Assembly (NCBI RefSeq): GCF_000005505.3
Contig: NC_016133.3
Location: 8,370,001-8,434,000 of the forward strand
DNA: 64,000 bases
Direction: 5' to 3'
From: Brachypodium distachyon
Lineage: Eukaryota; Streptophyta; Magnoliopsida; Poales; Poaceae
Shown: piece after piece, positions 11,658 through 22,019 of the stretch
How positions within the stretch are numbered: position 1 is the first letter of the stretch
Layout of the letters: each line of letters starts with the position of its first letter
The notes under the pieces: model-generated
Seen by the model: the letters and a program-made list of their open reading frames with translations, nothing else
Told to the model about the DNA's origin: nothing
Databases searched by the model: none
Program-made: the position numbers and the translations under genes

Positions 11658-12014
11658 GTGAAATCCCTGTTTTCATGCACAAATAGGTTTGAAATTGAAC
11701 TGAACCGGATGGAATCCAATTTTGCTCGACTTTATTGGTCCAGACACAACTTTTCTTCATTGATTTTCTCACCATTTCTGTTGAGTTCCATGGGTTTATC
11801 TATTTTTCATAAATAAACTCAGAAATTCAAAAAATGTACAAAGATATAGTATCTCAAGTCCAGAAAATCTCATATTTGGTGGAAACACTTGTGATGCACT
11901 CACAAAGCAGCCTAAATCTTCTGGGATTAGTATTGCACATGTTTGACATAAAAAATGTGAAAAACAAGAAATTTTTAGTGAATTTGATATTCAACAATTA
12001 GCAAACCATTTCAG

Positions 12015-12692
12015 AAATGAAAATTAAATGTTCTATATACCTTGATTACTATGATTTACACTTAACTCAAAAGTATAAAAATGTTAATAATATGAAATAG
12101 TTGTCCGAAAATTATTATTTCCTGCAAGTGTCAATTTTCAGTGATACTTCATCACATAAAAAAAATCAGAGCATTATCTAAATTTCACAATGTACTTCAT
12201 GTACATTGCACCACATAGGGAGATGTTGGAGAAATGAACTCATTTTGACATTTGGATTTAAAACTTTGTCCAAATATTGTAAAATTTGGCACACTAAGCA
12301 CATTTGGTATTTATTGCATTTATGCAAAAGCATTTTCAATTTGGACAGGTTTTCATATTTTTTGAATTTCAAATTCAGTTAAATTTGTTGTGTTTGGGCC
12401 GAAATGATACGACATACATGATTTGAAGTTGTGGAACAGCTACTGGAAGTAAGCAAACATTGTTAGTACTTGACTCCTCGAAGAAAATTTCAAAAAAACT
12501 CTTTACTTTTGCAGATTTGAATGGATTTGAGTGGATTTAAATCCTGGTCAATGCGAAGTCAACTTTCTCAAATGGGTTTGAAATTTCACCGGTGTTCTTA
12601 ACTTTTGATGTACTTTCTATTGGTGCAATCATAAAATAATTTGGAGAAGGTCGGATCTTGGGGGTTCTTTCAACTACATCAATTTTGGCGTG
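12015..12692. repeat. Large direct repeat, copy 2
   Basis: Second copy of the 11002-11657 block, same orientation, with small insertions that shift the offset from 1013 to about 1035. A shorter unit built on CTGGTCAAC..AAGTCAACC recurs about every 170 bp on into 12890. Confidence 0.85.
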
Positions 12693-13164
12693 TTGGGATA
12701 GCCAAATGTGGCTATTTTTTCTCTGGTCAACTAAAGTCAACCTTCACAAAACAAGTTGAAATTTGTTCATCTTTCCATTCGGATTCCATTTATGCAGTCT
12801 GAAATCAATTTGGAGCAAGTTCACTTTCTAAGCTTCCTCCAAAATTGTCCATTTGGGTGGGCACAGTCAAATGTCGCTATAAATTCCCTGGTCAACAAAA
12901 GTCAACCTTCTCAAAACATATTGAAATTTGGTAATCTTGCATAACTTTTCATTCGCTATTTATGCATTCAGAAGTCAATTTGGAGGAAGTTAAATTACGA
13001 AAGAAATTCATAGGAAACGATAAGTGCCGATAACAGTACATGCACAGGTTCAGATAAAAAGCAACAACCTACTCTTGATCAGTACAAATAGGTAGTTTTC
13101 GGACAACAAACTAATACATAGAAAACGTACATCAAAATCAACATGGATTAAACAGAACACAACA

Positions 13165-14121
13165 TCAACATGGATTAACCCCTCCTTTTGGAGGACCTGA
13201 GCCATCTACAGCGCCAGCAAAACAGGGGAACTCATGGAGGCGAGTGAGATCTCCTTGCGGTATTCCAGAACCACCATAGTCCAGATAAGCTTCATCATCT
13301 GAAGAATCAGAGTAGTCCCTGTTGTTGTGGTCCGAACCATCAGTAAGAAGATGAAACCTATCGACCACTTCATGGACGTGGATGATGACCCTGAACGACA
13401 CAACACGTCTGGTTTCTGGTTCTGCCCCCGCTGCAATTGAATCATCAATGAGCTTATCAGCATATTGAGGAGCTGGTTGTGTGGCCGAAGTAGGCACTCT
13501 CATCAGCAACCGCTTCGGGATGGCACAAGGATCACGCATCCATGCCCTGAGCTTCACGCAGCGCGGATCAGTCCTAGCCAGAATTGCCACAAACTCGCCT
13601 CCTAGCTGATTAATAAAATTCTTCACAAATTCCAGCTCTTGCGCATCCTCCATTAGTCCATCCATGCTAAGAACGCAGCTAAAAGGCAGTTTTGACTCCT
13701 CTCCACGGAAGATGGAGGACCAGCGGCGAAACGAGATGTCGCGGGCAGGGCACCTAATGCGCATCGATTGCATCACCGATCCCGTGCAATCATCACTTGA
13801 ATCAAAGCGAATCAGAAAGTTGGCGGGCGCAGGACATACCGTGATGCGCACTCCTCTTTTGAAGTTGTCGCGCTGCTTGAGAGCTGCCATGACCTCTTCA
13901 GCCGAAGTAGCAGGCGGATTGAGCGTTGATCCTGTATGGATGGTAGCAATGATGGCTTTACATCGCAGCCTCGCCGCCTTCTCTTCCATTCCGGAGGTGC
14001 GGGAAATCATTATCTCGGCCACATCGGGCCGGATATCAGTCTCCCCGCGGCAAAATATCTCCTCCGTAAATCGGCGGCAGCTACCGACGTTGTGGTACGG
14101 ATGTGGGTTAGTGCTCGCCAT
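13165..14121 (-). CDS. Hypothetical protein, DUF4283-like
   Basis: An intact single-exon frame of 318 residues from the ATG in strong context (GGCGATGGC); an upstream in-frame ATG at 14148 would add nine. The centre (about residues 88-210) has the pattern I associate with the grass DUF4283-type family: a CPAPANFLIRF strand, an ISFRRWSSIFRGEE block, a CVLSMDGLMEDAQ segment, then LRAWMRDPCAIPKRLLMRVP. The C-terminus is acidic (YSDSSDDEAYLDYGG). Such proteins are common in grass genomes, often next to transposons, and their function is unknown. The family match is from memory and needs a profile search. The frame is uncorrupted, unlike the mobile elements around it. Confidence 0.5.
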   Translation of the reverse strand: MASTNPHPYHNVGSCRRFTEEIFCRGETDIRPDVAEIMISRTSGMEEKAARLRCKAIIATIHTGSTLNPPATSAEEVMAALKQRDNFKRGVRITVCPAPANFLIRFDSSDDCTGSVMQSMRIRCPARDISFRRWSSIFRGEESKLPFSCVLSMDGLMEDAQELEFVKNFINQLGGEFVAILARTDPRCVKLRAWMRDPCAIPKRLLMRVPTSATQPAPQYADKLIDDSIAAGAEPETRRVVSFRVIIHVHEVVDRFHLLTDGSDHNNRDYSDSSDDEAYLDYGGSGIPQGDLTRLHEFPCFAGAVDGSGPPKGGVNPC

Positions 14122-14258
14122 CGCCGCCTCTCGTTCGTTTCTACACACCTACTAGCCGTAGTACCATCGCTGTCCTCCGCCAATTTAGGGTTCTGGTCAG
14201 GATTTGGGTGAGAGTAAAGGAGAGCAAGTAGGCTCCACATGTAAGGAAAGATGACACT

Positions 14259-14520
14259 GGCCCCGCCTGTCATCTGAAGCCTCGTCCCACCTGTCATCCT
14301 TTGGCTCAGCCCACCTGTCATCCTCTGGCTCGGCCCCAGCGGTCAGCCTTTCCTCGGCCCACCTGTCATTAACGATGACCGCCCCACCTGTCAGGACGCA
14401 CGTGCGTTGGCATGCATGTAAGCTCAGTCGACCCGTTAAGCACTGCCCGCTTGCACTTTCTCCTCGCAGCCCCACACGCCAGAAACGCGGCTCCGGCCCC
14501 ACCTGTCAGCACTTCCCGTG
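14259..14520 (-). promoter_or_regulatory. Cluster of TGACAGGTGGG motifs upstream of the 13165-14121 ORF
   Basis: Five copies of CCACCTGTCA (near 14287, 14311, 14360, 14384 and 14500) and one variant lie 140-390 bp upstream of the minus-strand ORF start. The core contains a CAGGTG E-box. They could be regulatory, or a degenerate tandem array. Confidence 0.4.
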
Positions 14521-14869
14521 GCCCACCCATCGGAAGCAAACGGTCAAAGGGGTTTGACCGTTAGCAGGTGCTCCGTGAGGGCATTTGCGAGGAAGCAGAA
14601 AGCGAACAAGTCTAGAAGCGAGCACAGTTATGAGGCCTGGGTATTCCTGAGTACAGCTAAGGGATGAGGGGCACAGAAATAAAAAACCCTAAGTTTTACT
14701 AGGCCAAAAAAGCTAATGTTTTGGTTTAATGCTAAATTTGCGGGGGCGCGCCGTGAGTTTGTTTCCGTTTCTTTTCGAGTAAGCACGGGCATCTATCTCT
14801 GGATCCACTTCAGTATATCCAAGCTTTTGACCGGGAGAGGCCTTTGCTGCTCGACACCATTCATTCCTA

Positions 14870-15266
14870 GAGTAAAATACACTTTCGGTCACTGCATTAT
14901 GAAAATCACGACTTATTACTGTCCGTGAACTTGAAGAAATGTCTCACATACGGTCATCGGTACCTCAGTCGTACCTTGGCCTTAACAGCATAGTGTTCCG
15001 TTTTGCATTTTGGCCCATAGAAAAAATACAACGAGGGACCTCGGCGCATTGGCCACACAAAATCTGTTACCCTAAATATACCATGACGGTTAAATCTCAA
15101 AATGCGACGCTGAGGTGGCAAGGGGACAACACAAATATGGTACGAATACGGTACCGGTGATCGTTTGTGAGACATTTCGTCAAATTGAAAGATTGTAAGT
15201 CTCGATTTACATAATACAATGACTAAATTGAAAATAAAAAACGAGTTTGTGAGTTGTATTTTACTT
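14870..15266. mobile_element. Mutator-type MITE with long inverted ends
   Basis: A 397-bp element with imperfect inverted arms of about 100 bp, running from GAGTAAAATACA to TGTATTTTACTT and meeting inward at CGGTACC and GGTACCGG. It is flanked by 9-bp repeats TCATTCCTA (14861-14869) and TAATTCCTA (15267-15275), one mismatch, the length typical of Mutator transposition. No transposase is encoded. Confidence 0.8.
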
Positions 15267-15359
15267 TAATTCCTACGGAGGCAACTTTCTGGACGGGGTA
15301 TAGTTGGAGTTGATCGGCTTCCAAGACTCCTACCACTACTACCAAATAACCCTTCCATG

Positions 15360-15605
15360 AACCCCCTCCAGTGGCTGTTGGAATGTGCCCAAAAAATCAC
15401 TGCCGCTGGAGACCGTTCAGGGCATCCACGAATAGTACCAGTGGCGGTGGCAATCACCGCCACTGGTGCTCGACCATCAATGGCGGTGATTCTCATTCCA
15501 AAAAAGCACCGCCACTCGGGCCTGGGCCAAAATCTAAATTGTCACCTAAACACCTACTATACCAGTGGCTCTTCTAAGCTCAAACCCGCCACTGGTGACC
15601 CCCAC
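15360..15605. repeat. CACTA-like subterminal repeats (CCGCCACTGGT type)
   Basis: Short words ACCAGTGGCGGTGG and CACCGCCACTGG occur in both orientations at 15360-15600. This resembles the end region of a CACTA element. Confidence 0.45.
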
Positions 15606-15608
15606 CTA

Positions 15609-15995
15609 GCAGTTACGGTTTGTTTGAGTTTGACACGCGTTTATAAACTTATAGACAATTACAGTATGTTTGTGTTCGACATGCGGTTATGTGTGCTATT
15701 CGCCTGCACCGAGGGTGGGAGTCAGGTAACATGATCGATAAAAACATGAAGCGGTTTGTTACATGCGGTGATGCAATGAGAGATGTTGACAATGATTGTG
15801 CAACATAGACAAATATTTAAATGTTTATTTTGTTCATAGCTTTTCAAATCTTTTGATCTTTTTCATGGTTTTACTGCGAACACCATGTCATCGAGTTTCT
15901 CCTCGGTCAACTTTGGATCCCCTCTCCCTTTTGGGACCTACCAAGGAAATGGAAGCTGATGGGAAACCATGATGTTGTTTCACATCACTTTATTT
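15609..15995. repeat. Direct repeat flanking CACTA-like block, left copy
   Basis: Matches 19488-19990. Shared words include ACATGAAGCGGTTTGTTACA and ACACCATGTCATCGAGTTTC. Confidence 0.85.
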
Positions 15996-16629
15996 TTCCA
16001 TATTGGTGAGTGAATTATATGTAGCGGCAAAAGAATCATTGTTTGATCATTTCCAAGAAGTGAGTGAAGAAGTAATAACAATATTTTACATAATTTAGTA
16101 TATGCTGATATGTTTCTCATTATATCTAACTAGCTAGTTGTGCAAATGGGCGATATTTAACCGATATCACAATATTTTACATAATGTAGTGAACACACGT
16201 TTGCAACAACCAGCAGATATATCTGAATCTTTGCATTGGTTAGGAAAACCACTTGTTTCTCAATTGAGTGCAGATGAAGCAGTTATTCCAGATGCAATGA
16301 AGAATAACTCGTGTTACAGATGCAATGAAGAAAGATCATCACGAAGTTTCTTCACGGAAACATGATCCCGGAGTGGCCATACAACTGCCAAAAACGCGAG
16401 TTATTCTTCATTGCACCTCGAATAGCCGCTTCACCTGCAGTCAATTGAGAAATATGGTGCCCTTACCATAGATGTAGATATATTTGTTGGTTCCTTCAGA
16501 CCTGTGTACATTAAATCATGTAAAATAGTGTAATATAAGTTAAGTAACGCCCATTTGCATACAACCAGTTAGATATGATGAGAAACTTATCAAAATACAC
16601 TATTACTGTATCATGTCTCACCTAACTAG

Positions 16630-17532
16630 AGTGCCCCTAAAACCAACAATGCAGAACATGAAGCTACAACCATTCATGAAACAGAACAACACACAGAAGA
16701 ACCATTGCCGAAGGTAATGAAATTGAAGAATGTTTGCAACAATCGTGGATTTATGCATTTCGTTAGAGCTAACAATCTGCACTGGCTATGTAATTTTGAA
16801 ATCAGCATACGATTTTTAATAATTGTCCTCTTGTTTTAAAGCGTAGAGTACCCCTGCAACCATTGAGGCAAGAGACCCTGCAGCTATGAAGACAACAGAT
16901 ACCTATGATGCAACAAAACTTGATGCTACAAAGACTAAGGTTACAAATGATGCAACAAGACTTGAAGAAACAAAGACCATGTATACAAATGATGCAACAC
17001 AACTTGAAGGTACAAAGACTAAGGATATAAATGATGCAAAGACAACAGGAACACACCCTCAGGTAATGGCATATAACAATGCTTCCAAGCATCAAGGATA
17101 TATGCATCTTAGTATATAGTGCTAACATTGTTCCAAAAACTTTAAAATGCCAGAAGCAGCCAGCAATCACTGCCAAGACACAAAAAGAAAATACGCCACC
17201 CACAAATCGCAATACTGAATCTTCCAAAGCTAAAGGTCTGGCGTTCTCTAAGGAAGCAACTAATGGGCCACATCAAACATACATTACTCCACAGCATTTG
17301 GCGTTACAGCGTGCTAAAACGCGATCAACAAGCAAGTTCAAAGATCAGGTAACTAGAACTGTGTTTTCTAATGCAAATCAAACTTTGCATTGCCACTTCA
17401 ATTTTAAATTTTGCTGCTGCTTAATTGCAAGACATGTTCTATTTGGTTCATGTATCTCTTCAACAGGACAATGAAAACCAAACGGGGCTAGATGTTCCAC
17501 AATCACAACACTCAAGATTGGTGATCCCATGA
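16630..17532 (+). CDS. Putative spliced ORF with 14-residue repeats, CACTA-associated
   Basis: Four candidate exons stay open and join in phase 0 through GT-AG introns: 16630-16713, 16847-17062, 17154-17348 and 17467-17532 (TGA). Exon 2 encodes three tandem 14-residue repeats of the form T-N-D-A-T-x-L-E-x-T-K-T-x-x. Exons 1 and 2 begin alike (AGTGCCCCTAAAACC and AGTACCCCTGCAACC), so one may be a copy of the other. Exon 3 is basic, Lys- and Thr-rich. The N-terminus is not determined; a further exon may lie near 16195-16330. Right after the stop begins an array like CACTA subterminal DNA, so a TnpA-like accessory protein of a transposon is a reasonable guess. I recognise no domain. Confidence 0.4.
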
Positions 17533-17754
17533 AGGCTGCCATGTTGTTCGATTGGATGAGTGGACAGTAATTGCTAGGTTCCATAGCTTCTTATATACAA
17601 TGTATTTATTATGGATATGATCGTTATGTCCATGAGATTGTAAGAGTGAATGCTGGATTTATTTCAATAGTGGAATATATATTTTTGCATCATTTCTATT
17701 ATGGTCGTATAATTGCAGTTGAATTACAAGTTAAATATCCAAAACAATGCCGTT

Positions 17755-18715
17755 GCGCTAGTCCTAGATCGCACAACGTCGTGCCATATTTCGTTGCGAT
17801 GTAGAGCCTATAGCAACGTCACATTTTTTTGATGTGCTATTGGTGATCATTTTTTGTTTGAGCCTGTAGCCACTCCTATAATTTTGTTGCCATAGCCCTT
17901 CGGGCCTGTTGCCTCGCATCCCTCAGTTTGTTGCCCTAGCCTTTGCGCCTGTAGCCACTCTTATAATTTCGTTGCGGTAGCCCTTTGGGCCCATTGCCTC
18001 GCATCCCGGAGTTCGTTGCCCTAGCCTTTGAGCCTGTAGCCACTGCTTTAATTTTGTTGCACTATCCTTTGAGCCTATAGCCAATCAGCCTACAGCAACG
18101 TGTCATATGACGTTGCGACAACATGTAGGCCTGTTGCGACGGCACATGGTCTGTGGCAATACCCTTTAGGCTAGTTGCGACGTGCGATGTGTCGTTGCCA
18201 TACTATGTAGGCATGTTGCTACCTCTTATGGATCGTCACGATATTCTTTATACCTCTAGCCACGAGTCTTATTTCGTTGTGATATCCTATACGACTATAG
18301 CCATGACTCTTGTTTAGTTGTGATATCCTATGGACTATAGCCATGCCTCTTATTTCGTCGTGATATCCTATACGACTATAGCAACACCCAAGAGGGTTTC
18401 ACCACACCCATATATCGTTTCAAATTACTGTATTGCTACCATACTCTGGTGTCGCAATAATGCTTTTTCACAACTAGCATGGGTTGTTGCCATTAGATCT
18501 ATACCAACTCCGCAATACAACTTATGCATCGCAAAGATCGTTGCATAAATACCCTATTGTCACGCCTCCCTTAGTTGCAATAAAGCATGTGGTATTTTGA
18601 CACCCTAAATTCGGTTGCGTTACCTTATAGCATCGGTGTTTCTTGCCACACCTACCAACGAACATTATTAGTTGCGATTGCGCACTATTGCAACGAAAAA
18701 CCACTTATTGCAACT
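17755..18715. repeat. Subterminal-type array of GTTGC / ATAGCCA motifs
   Basis: About 960 bp dominated by GTTGC(G/C) and TATAGC(C/A)A words, such as GTTGTGATATCCTATACGAC, repeated many times with both orientations present. This is the pattern of transposase-binding sites in CACTA subterminal regions. A possible decayed terminus CTTGTAGCG is near 18750. Confidence 0.6.
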
Positions 18716-18719
18716 AAAA

Positions 18720-19487
18720 CCGGCCGTGGCTCCAGGGTGCACGCCTTGTAGCGCTGGTAGGTTCCGGTCCATAAGGGAGATCCATAACAAGTCTAGGAGC
18801 ATGTCATGACAGGGTTTTGGCCACAAAACCATGAAAAATATCTGAATCCGAAAAGCTATGGACAAAGTAACTATTTTAATTTTTGTATAGATTGCAAAAT
18901 CATCCTTGAAACCCCTCATTGCTGAAATCATGATTTTCACACCATGTACGATAAATGATATCACCATTTCCACACCAAATTATTTGAATGAAAGGAAAAA
19001 TGTGTCATTTAATTAATAATTGGTTTCCAAAATCTTTTCCTTCCATCAGGCAGACAACGAAATGAACATCGATGCATGTCAAGCAGAAACAAACTGTGCC
19101 CTAACTTCAAAAGTCATCTCACCTATCCCACCTGCTGGGTAGGCCAATAACACACATGACTTCTTGGCGGACACAAACCAACTGGTTCATCCCTCCGCCA
19201 CCCCTACCATAAACTTCCTCCTCCTTAGGTCTGACCTAGTTACCCTTGTTATATTTGTAGACTTCACAATGCATTGGAAAAAATGGTGTTGGGGTAATAT
19301 GTAAAACTATCACCTTTTAAAGCATTTATTCCAAATGCTAAAACCATGGTTTCACTTTTCACGCTGCTTACTAGATTGCCCTTCTTGCATCAAATTTGTT
19401 TTAGTCGGACAAACAAAAGTGCCACAATATATGGTTTACCTAATTATACATGTAAATTAACAAAAAATGAAAAAACTCCATTATTAT
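18720..19487. other. Non-coding, nothing recognised
   Basis: No supported ORF. It lies between the repeat array and the second direct repeat. Confidence 0.35.
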
Positions 19488-19990
19488 AAACTTATAGACC
19501 AATTACGGTTTGTTTGTGTTCGACACACGGTTATGTGTTCTGTTCGCCTGCACAGAGGGTGGGAGTCAGGTTAACATGATCGATGAAAACATGAAGCGGT
19601 TTGTTACATGCGGTGATGTTCATTAACTTATATATCTACTAGATGGAAGGAAGAGATTTTAGGAACCATTTATTAATTAACAGACACTTTTTTTGTTCTA
19701 TTCAAATTATTTTGCGTGGAAATGGTGAAATCATTTATGGTACATGTTTTCAAATTCACGAGTGTGGCGATGAGAGATCTTGGCAATGATTGTGCAACAT
19801 AGACAAATATTTAAATGTTTATTTTGTCCATAGCTTTTCAAATCTTTTGATATTTTTCATGGTTTTGCGGCGAACACCATGTCATCGAGTTTCTCCTCGA
19901 TCAACTTTGGATCTCCCTTCTAGACTGGGACCTACCAAGGAAATGAAAGCTGATGGGAAACCATGATGTTGTTTCACATCATTTTATTAC
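19488..19990. repeat. Direct repeat flanking CACTA-like block, right copy
   Basis: Second copy of 15609-15995, split by about 140 bp of extra sequence at 19618-19768. It abuts the truncated Gypsy integrase at about 20005. Confidence 0.85.
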
Positions 19991-20004
19991 GTCCGTGCGT
20001 TTGT

Positions 20005-21446
20005 TGTTGCTGCAGGAATCACATGCCGGCGGCTTGATGGGTCACTTTGGACGTGAAAAGACTTTGCTTATGCTTAATGAGAATTTTTGTTGGCCAAAGA
20101 TGAGGCGTGATGAGGCGTGATGTGGACAGGTCATAAGGCTTAGTCCAAGCTGAAGCCTCACGGTTTGTATACCCCTCTTCCTGCCCCTAGTGTTCCATGG
20201 GAAGATATTAGCATGGATTTTGTGTTGGGATTGCCTAGGACCAGGAGAGGACATGATTCTATATTTGTGGTAGTGGATCGTTTTTCTAAAATGGCGCATT
20301 TTATTTCCTGCCACAAGAGCGACGATGCGTCGCATATTGCTAATCTGTTTTTCAGGGACATCGTGAGATTGCATGGAGTACCAAGGACGATTGTTTCTGA
20401 TCGTGACGTGAAGTTCACGAGCTACTTTTGGAAGACGCTTTGGGGGAAGCTAGGAACAAAGTTGCTATTCATCACTACTTGTCATCTCCAAACTGATGGC
20501 CAAACGGAGGTGGTGAATCGCACACTTTTAGCGTTGCTGCGATCAATGATCAAGAAGAACCTGTGTGCATGGGAGGAGTGTTTGCCGCATGTGGAATTTG
20601 CATATAACAGGGCGGTACATTCAACAACGCAGCTTTGTCCGTTTGAGGTGGTATATGGTTTCAAACCCATTACGCCACTTGATTTGCTGCCACTTCCAAG
20701 TCAAGAGCGTGTGAATATGGAGGCGTCCAAGCGTGCTGATTTTGTTCGGAAAATACGTGAGAAGACTAAAGAAGCAATAGAGAAGAAGGGCAAATACAAT
20801 GCTGCACGTGTCAATACAAAGCGAAAAGAAGTGCTCTTTCGGTCCGGCGATCTGGTATGGGTTCATTTTCGTAAGGATAGATTAATTTCCTAAACAATGT
20901 AAGCCAAAGTTGCTGCCACGAGGAGATGGACCATACAAGGTGCTTGCCAAGATCAATGATAATGCTTACAAGATAGATCTTCCAACCGATAAGTTTGGCT
21001 TGAGTAATTCGTTCAACGTTGCTGATTTGACGCCATATGATGGGGAATACCTTGGAGCGTCGAGGTCGACGCCTTTTGAAGAGGGGGAGGATGATGAAGA
21101 CATCCCTGGTCCTTTGTCATCTTCGCCTAATGATGATCTTGCTATTCAAGATAAACCCAATGGTCTACGCATTGGACCAATTACACGAGCACGTGCCAAG
21201 TTATTAGAACAATAGGTGAACTCACTCCTAACTGCACCTAATGTTTATATTGATGAGAATTTTATACTACCTAAGTCTTTGTATCTTTGTGTAATCAGGT
21301 TTGAGCCTGAGGCAACCGTGGAGCGTGGAGGAGAGGAGGCCGCATGCGAGGATCATCATGTACTGTTATCCAACATCAAGATATGCGCGATGGAGGTAAG
21401 AGAGGCAGGCGCACCACAAATGAAGATGGAGGATACAAAAGGCTAG
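20005..21446 (+). pseudogene. Ty3/Gypsy integrase, truncated and broken
   Basis: This is the C-terminal end of a Gypsy polyprotein, which inserts element cDNA into host DNA. The left end starts within the HHCC zinc finger (HAGGLMGHFGREKT). The core catalytic residues are visible: Asp in [12 protein letters not shown], Asp in [11 protein letters not shown], Glu in [10 protein letters not shown] chromo-less C-terminal region ends in [11 protein letters not shown]. Defects: a frame break near 20120-20160, a second near 20885 where the frame moves on, and a TAG at 21213-21215, after which the same frame stays open to 21446. The 5' side is cut off by the direct repeat at 19990. Inactive. Confidence 0.9.
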
Positions 21447-21455
21447 AAGAGCAAC

Positions 21456-22004
21456 TTGTGTGCAAGTGGCAGCCAACGACAAGAATGATCTGCCCACCAC
21501 AAGTTGAGTACGAGTATGAGGCGCATCAGGACAGCCTACGACGAGCCCAGACCTGCGAGTCCTTGTTTATGTCAAGTCCTATTCGGATTGGTTGTATGAG
21601 TTTGAGTCGAACCTAGTTTGAGTCTTAGTCCGTTTGTGGGTTTGGCTGCCCCTCGCCTATATACACAAGGGGTACGCCTAGGGTTAGAGTTAGACCACGT
21701 TTTAGCTATTTTCGAGACTCTTGTTGATTGCGAGAAGCATTTATCTGGAATCCTATACACTATATTCGTTTCGATAGGGTGTTTGTTATCTATTGAAAGT
21801 TCGAGTGTAATCTGTCGTTCCGCTGGGAATTGGAAGATTGCAAAACCGCTTGTGGTCGGTGGACTACTACGCAAGTGTGTGCTGTTGCGAATTTCCATTG
21901 GGTTGCAAGTTCGTCATGCGGCGACAGGTGAACAGCCGGAAGATTTGTAGAATCATACAAGTTATCCTCGTTGCTCTCTGAGAAGATCGGGCCACCCCTT
22001 ATCA
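21456..22004 (+). mobile_element. Gypsy LTR lying between pol and gag
   Basis: The right end (TTATCA at 21999-22004) is set by the primer site three bases on. The left end, TGTGTGC near 21456, is inferred from the end of pol and a purine-rich stretch before it. A TATA-like CTATATACACAAGGGG occurs near 21657. Length about 550 bp. Confidence 0.55.
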
Positions 22005-22007
22005 TCT

Positions 22008-22019
22008 TGGTATCAGATT
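22008..22019 (+). other. Retrotransposon primer-binding site
   Basis: TGGTATCAGA, matching the 3' end of initiator tRNA-Met, three bases after the LTR end and about 1.2 kb before gag. Confidence 0.75.

Noticed and set aside
15357..15734. 125-codon plus frame over the CCGCCACTGGT repeats
   Set aside because: Lies on subterminal repeats and a direct repeat; no protein features.
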